DNA from: Bacillus vallismortis
GTDB taxonomy: Bacteria > Bacillota > Bacilli > Bacillales > Bacillaceae
Assembly (NCBI RefSeq): GCF_004116955.1
Contig: NZ_CP026362.1
Location: forward strand, 3,110,501 to 3,174,500
DNA length: 64,000 nucleotides
Reading direction: 5' to 3'
The notes under the pieces are model-generated. The model was not told the origin of the DNA and did not search any database. It was given only the letters and a program-made list of their open reading frames with translations. The position numbers and the translations under genes were made by a program. Position 1 is the stretch's first letter, and each line of letters begins with the position of its first letter. Below are positions 61,037 through 64,000 of the stretch, one piece after another.

Positions 61037-62230
61037 CTATTGATTCAGCTTCCACTTGAACGGGTCCTCAAACAGCGACCAGTCGGAATCAAATTCATAC
61101 TCAGTCAGCAGGCATTGATCAAGCTCTTTCGTGATCGCTTCTTCATCCAAGTTGGTTCCGATAAACACCAGCTGCGTCAGCCGGTCGCCGAATTCCGGAT
61201 CCCAGTCCTCCAAAATTTCCGGCTCCTGCTGTTTGACTTGCTCCTGTTCAAGATTTGGAAGTGCCGCCACCCAATACGATACAGGCTCAATCGTTACCGA
61301 CGGCCCAGCTTGTGACATCAGCAAAGCGAGATTGTTATGCGAGGCGCACCAGACGATTCCTTTGGCACGAACCACATTCTTTGGCATTTGATCCATCCAA
61401 TGATAAAACCGTGTAGAATGAAACGGCAAACGTCTCTTATACACAAATGAAGAAATGCCGTATTCTTCTGTTTCCGGGGTGTGTTCCGCATGGCCTGCCG
61501 TCAGCTCTTGAATCCAGCCGGCCGATCCGCTCGCTTCTTCGAAGTTAAATAACCCTGTATGCAATATCTCCTGCGGTTTAACATTTCCTTTGACGGAACG
61601 TATGAATTTGGCCCTTGGCTGCAGTTTGCGAAGGACTTTTTCAAGCTGTTCGAGTTCTTGCTCACTGACCAAATCACATTTATTTAAGATCAGAACATCG
61701 CAAAACTCGATTTGATCGATCAAGAGGTCGGCAATGTCTCTTTCATCTTCTTCCCCTAATGCTTCTTTGCGGTCCAGAAGGCTATCGCCTGACTGATAAT
61801 TATGCCAAAAACGGTTGGCATCAACCACTGTCACCATCGTATCCAGCTGACAGAATTTTGTAAGATCGATCCCCATCTCTTCGTCGATATAAGAAAAAGT
61901 CTGGGCCACCGGGATCGGTTCGCTGATTCCCGTCGATTCGATTACGATATAATCAAACCGCCCTTCCTTTACCAGCTTCTCGACTTCAATTAATAAATCC
62001 TCACGAAGCGTGCAGCAAATGCAGCCGTTTGACATTTCCACAAGCTTTTCATCTGTTCTGGAAAGGCCGCCTTCCTGCTTAACCAATCCCGCGTCAATGT
62101 TCACCTCGCTCATATCGTTGACGATGACGGCTATTTTTAAGCCTTCACGATTTTGCAGAATGCTGTTCAGCAATGTTGTTTTTCCCGCGCCAAGATAACC
62201 GCTCAGTACGGTAACCGGAATTTTTTTCAT
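61037..62230 (-). CDS. yciC: YciC, zinc-starvation COG0523 GTPase (metallochaperone)
   Basis: This 397-residue G3E-family GTPase has Walker A GYLGAGKTTLLN (about residues 10-21), the metal-binding CxCC motif in SNGCICCTLREDLL (about 64-77), Walker B-like IVIESTGISEP (about 93-103) and the guanine-binding NKCD (about 182-185), plus a C-terminal COG0523 domain. YciC is made under zinc limitation and is thought to deliver zinc to priority enzymes. I chose the ATG at 62230, 6 bases after GAGGAGGA; an in-frame codon ten residues earlier overlaps that site. A Zur-box-like sequence lies just upstream. Confidence 0.95.
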   Translation of the reverse strand: MKKIPVTVLSGYLGAGKTTLLNSILQNREGLKIAVIVNDMSEVNIDAGLVKQEGGLSRTDEKLVEMSNGCICCTLREDLLIEVEKLVKEGRFDYIVIESTGISEPIPVAQTFSYIDEEMGIDLTKFCQLDTMVTVVDANRFWHNYQSGDSLLDRKEALGEEDERDIADLLIDQIEFCDVLILNKCDLVSEQELEQLEKVLRKLQPRAKFIRSVKGNVKPQEILHTGLFNFEEASGSAGWIQELTAGHAEHTPETEEYGISSFVYKRRLPFHSTRFYHWMDQMPKNVVRAKGIVWCASHNNLALLMSQAGPSVTIEPVSYWVAALPNLEQEQVKQQEPEILEDWDPEFGDRLTQLVFIGTNLDEEAITKELDQCLLTEYEFDSDWSLFEDPFKWKLNQ

Positions 62231-62248
62231 ACGAATGTCCTCCTCATA

Positions 62249-62268
62249 AAATAGAATCATTACGATTT
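62249..62268 (-). promoter_or_regulatory. Zur box before yciC (one half-site perfect)
   Basis: On the minus strand AAATCGTAATGATTCTATTT matches the left half of the Zur consensus (AAATCGTAATNATT...) exactly; the right half deviates at four positions. It lies 19 bases before the yciC start and overlaps the FAD enzyme stop codon, so yciC can be controlled separately. Confidence 0.75.
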
Positions 62269-63439
62269 AACTTGTATGCTTCGCCGTATATGTAATGGTG
62301 TAAGCAGCTTTTCGCGCTCCGGAAATATTTCTCGCTGTCGGCCCGATTTCTAATTCAGCAAAGGCTCCCATCACATATAATCCTTTTCCCCATTCCAAAT
62401 CCTTGCCAACGATCGGAAAACCGCAGCCTGCATAAGGCAATTGCTCCGCTTGCGCTGCTCTCTGTACCCAATCGAACCGGCTGATGTCTGAAGTAAAACC
62501 TGTTGCCAGTGCAATACGCTCGTATTTATATGGCGATTGGCTGGCTTTTCCATGTATTATTAGCTTGCCGTCATCTGTTTTTTGGCAAGACTCAATTTCA
62601 TCCTGAATGACTTTTATTCTGCCCTCTTTCCTATAGACAGCAAGCTTTCTTGACATGTCTTTTGGAAAAGAGCCGCGGTGTCTGGCGCTTGTAATCCATT
62701 GCCTTCTCTGTTGGTAGTCAGACGTTTTGCTGAATGCTTTCATATATTTCGGACCAAGCCACCCCGGATCACTGTCGAAGTCATAGATCCGAAACGGATG
62801 CCTCGCCAGCATCGTTACATCATGGCCGTCATCTGCGAGCTTTACGGCATAATGAGCCGCCGTTATCCCTCCGCCGACAACTGCCATTTGCACCCTTTTA
62901 TTGCTTACACCGTGCACATCTTTGTCAAAGACATGATAAACGCCGTCATACTGAAATGGTTTTGCCCACTCCGGCCAAAAAGGCTGATGGGAAAAACTCA
63001 TGGCTAAAACCGCTCGTTCACCCGTGAGTGTTCCGGCGCCATCTATCTCCGCTACCCACAATCCATCTTCCCTTCTCAGATTTGTCACCATGCCCCTTTT
63101 CCATGCTTGATCAATCTGTATCTCGTCCAGCACCGTCTCACAGTGCTGATTGAAGAGCGACAGCGAGGGCCTTTTATATCTTCCAAGGAACACTTCCGGC
63201 CATTGGCTTTTATCCGCATACGTTTGCAGGCTGAACGGCTCTGTGTCTACGTGATGAACCGAAGGAGAGCGCAAGTATTTCATCTGAATGCGGCTTGTGT
63301 TTAGTTTCCAGCATTCAAGAGGCCGTTCATGGGGATCAATGACAGCCATTTCCTCAATCGATGCCCTTCCGCTTTTCACAAGATGCACAGCCAAGGTTGA
63401 GCCTTGGATGCCGCCGCCAATGATCAGCCATTTATACAT
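62267..63439 (-). CDS. FAD-dependent oxidoreductase (SidA/FAD_NAD_binding_9-like), Zur-linked
   Basis: This 390-residue flavoprotein has an N-terminal FAD-binding Rossmann loop (LIIGGGIQGSTLAVHLVKSG, residues 5-24), a second nucleotide-binding loop typical for NADPH (MAVVGGGITAAHYAVKLADD, about 187-206) and an ATGFTSD sequence (about 316). That layout resembles N-hydroxylating or flavin monooxygenase-type proteins of the SidA/PF13454 group. It lies between yciB and yciC, 6 bp before the yciC-side Zur box, and has its own near-perfect Zur box 20 bases upstream. I do not recall it from 168. Substrate and product are unknown; a role in zinc acquisition is inference from regulation. Confidence 0.78.
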   Translation of the reverse strand: MYKWLIIGGGIQGSTLAVHLVKSGRASIEEMAVIDPHERPLECWKLNTSRIQMKYLRSPSVHHVDTEPFSLQTYADKSQWPEVFLGRYKRPSLSLFNQHCETVLDEIQIDQAWKRGMVTNLRREDGLWVAEIDGAGTLTGERAVLAMSFSHQPFWPEWAKPFQYDGVYHVFDKDVHGVSNKRVQMAVVGGGITAAHYAVKLADDGHDVTMLARHPFRIYDFDSDPGWLGPKYMKAFSKTSDYQQRRQWITSARHRGSFPKDMSRKLAVYRKEGRIKVIQDEIESCQKTDDGKLIIHGKASQSPYKYERIALATGFTSDISRFDWVQRAAQAEQLPYAGCGFPIVGKDLEWGKGLYVMGAFAELEIGPTARNISGARKAAYTITYTAKHTS

Positions 63440-63458
63440 AGGAGAATCTCCTCTCTAC

Positions 63459-63479
63459 AAAACGTAATTGTTACGATTT
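63459..63479 (-). promoter_or_regulatory. Zur box before the FAD oxidoreductase
   Basis: The 21-base site, including ACGTAATTGTTACGATTT, matches the Zur consensus (AAATCGTAATNATTACGATTT) at 19 of 21 positions. It ends 20 bases before the gene's start codon, where Zur would block transcription when zinc is sufficient. Confidence 0.85.
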
Positions 63480-63522
63480 AAATAGTATGTTCTTTTTTCC
63501 TTTTTGTCAACTGCTTTTCCAT

Positions 63523-64000
63523 TCAGCCAATCACAACTTTTGTATGTTGAGGGATGTTTTCATATATCCATTTCGCATCTGGGATGGCCAGTCTGATACA
63601 TCCATGAGATGCCTTCATCCCTAGTTTTTTTGCTTCTTTTTCGATGACCTTTTTATCCTTTGTCATCGGTACACTGTGAAATAGAAACTCGCCATGGTTC
63701 TTCCATGAGACCCAGTATTCCGCGCCTTCCTGATACCCTTCAGAGAAAAACCATTCTCCCCGTTCAGGCTCTATATAAAAGGTGCCCTTTGGCGTAGCGT
63801 CATCTTTTGTTTGATCCAGTCCTGATGAGACAATCATTGTATATAAGGTTTTGTTTCCTTCTTTGATGTAAGCCTTCTGGTCTTTCACATCCACATCAAT
63901 CCAGACAAGCTTCTCCTTGATATTCGGGTATTCACCGCCTGAAGGCTTTGTCCAATCAATGCTGGTTTCTTCTGTCTTTTGGTCGGACGTTGCGTGATCT
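63523..64000 (-). CDS. yciB: YciB, L,D-transpeptidase family protein, C-terminal part
   Basis: The frame is open to the window edge, so the N-terminus lies outside; about 158 residues are seen. The YkuD catalytic motif is KASHGCIRLAIPDAKWIYEN, with His and Cys of the HGCIR motif. Upstream are GTFYIEPERGEWFF and FLFHSVP, also family landmarks. L,D-transpeptidases cross-link peptidoglycan outside the membrane. In 168 yciA-yciB-yciC form a zinc-responsive cluster; here yciB is separated from yciC by the FAD enzyme. I see no signal peptide in the visible part. Confidence 0.9.
   Translation of the reverse strand, partial: DHATSDQKTEETSIDWTKPSGGEYPNIKEKLVWIDVDVKDQKAYIKEGNKTLYTMIVSSGLDQTKDDATPKGTFYIEPERGEWFFSEGYQEGAEYWVSWKNHGEFLFHSVPMTKDKKVIEKEAKKLGMKASHGCIRLAIPDAKWIYENIPQHTKVVIG

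Noticed and set aside
1-64000. CRISPR array, prophage, tRNA or rRNA genes
   Set aside because: No regularly spaced short repeats, no phage structural or integrase genes, and no cloverleaf or rRNA sequence was noticed on reading.

Overview
The window is a chromosomal segment of a Bacillus subtilis-group bacterium. Evidence is the complete surfactin synthetase operon (srfAA-srfAB-srfAC-srfAD, with comS nested inside srfAB), an intact sfp, the gerK germinant-receptor operon, bsdBCD, tcyABC, hxlR/hxlAB, tlpC and nucA-nin. Gene order is largely collinear with what I recall of B. subtilis 168, read in reverse. It is not 168: sfp is full length, several genes are missing or broken, and several accessory genes and an insertion sequence are present. 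All comparisons with 168 are from memory.

Layout. 1-1146: end of the yclHI ABC exporter. 1249-5249: gerKA-gerKC-gerKB, all minus. 5374-9121: yczF, yclG and the peptide transporter dtpT. 9165-9585: a broken alpha/beta-hydrolase (yclE remnant) and two terminators. 9586-13292: the phenolic-acid decarboxylase operon bsdB-bsdC-bsdD-yclD and its divergent LysR regulator bsdA, with a perfect palindrome between them. 13408-15662: the cystine importer tcyABC. 15671-15897: a gene-free, strongly structured repeat-like element. 15983-19353: yczE, a permease/DUF1980 pair and sfp. 19348-22564: ycxD, ycxC, ycxB and a 64-residue ORF where 168 has ycxA. 22664-48815: the 26-kb srfA operon on the minus strand. 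Its seven adenylation domains carry specificity residues for Glu-Leu-Leu-Val-Asp-Leu-Leu, with epimerases ending SrfAA and SrfAB, which is the surfactin heptapeptide. Two ComA boxes lie upstream.

49387-54054: hxlR, hxlA-hxlB (ribulose monophosphate formaldehyde fixation), the chemoreceptor tlpC, and the competence nuclease nucA with its inhibitor nin. 54184-55823: a scar of a family-1 glycosidase gene, then an AAA ATPase, a DUF3147 membrane protein and a MarR regulator that I do not recall from 168. 55959-59699: yckD, yckC, a zinc alcohol dehydrogenase, and the amino-acid importer genes yckB-yckA. 59732-61017: an apparently intact IS3-family element inserted in the loop of the terminator shared by yckA and yciC. 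61037-64000: a zinc-starvation cluster of yciC, an FAD oxidoreductase and yciB (cut by the window end), with two Zur-box-like sequences.

The surfactin genes work together. Sfp primes the carrier domains, SrfAA/AB/AC assemble and cyclise the lipopeptide, SrfAD removes misprimed groups, ComA drives transcription and ComS couples the operon to competence. The most notable observations are a ComS codon change that is silent in SrfAB, a nearly identical 1,991-bp patch shared by the two D-Leu modules, the terminator-splitting IS with a hairpin covering its own ribosome-binding site, and the Zur-linked FAD enzyme.
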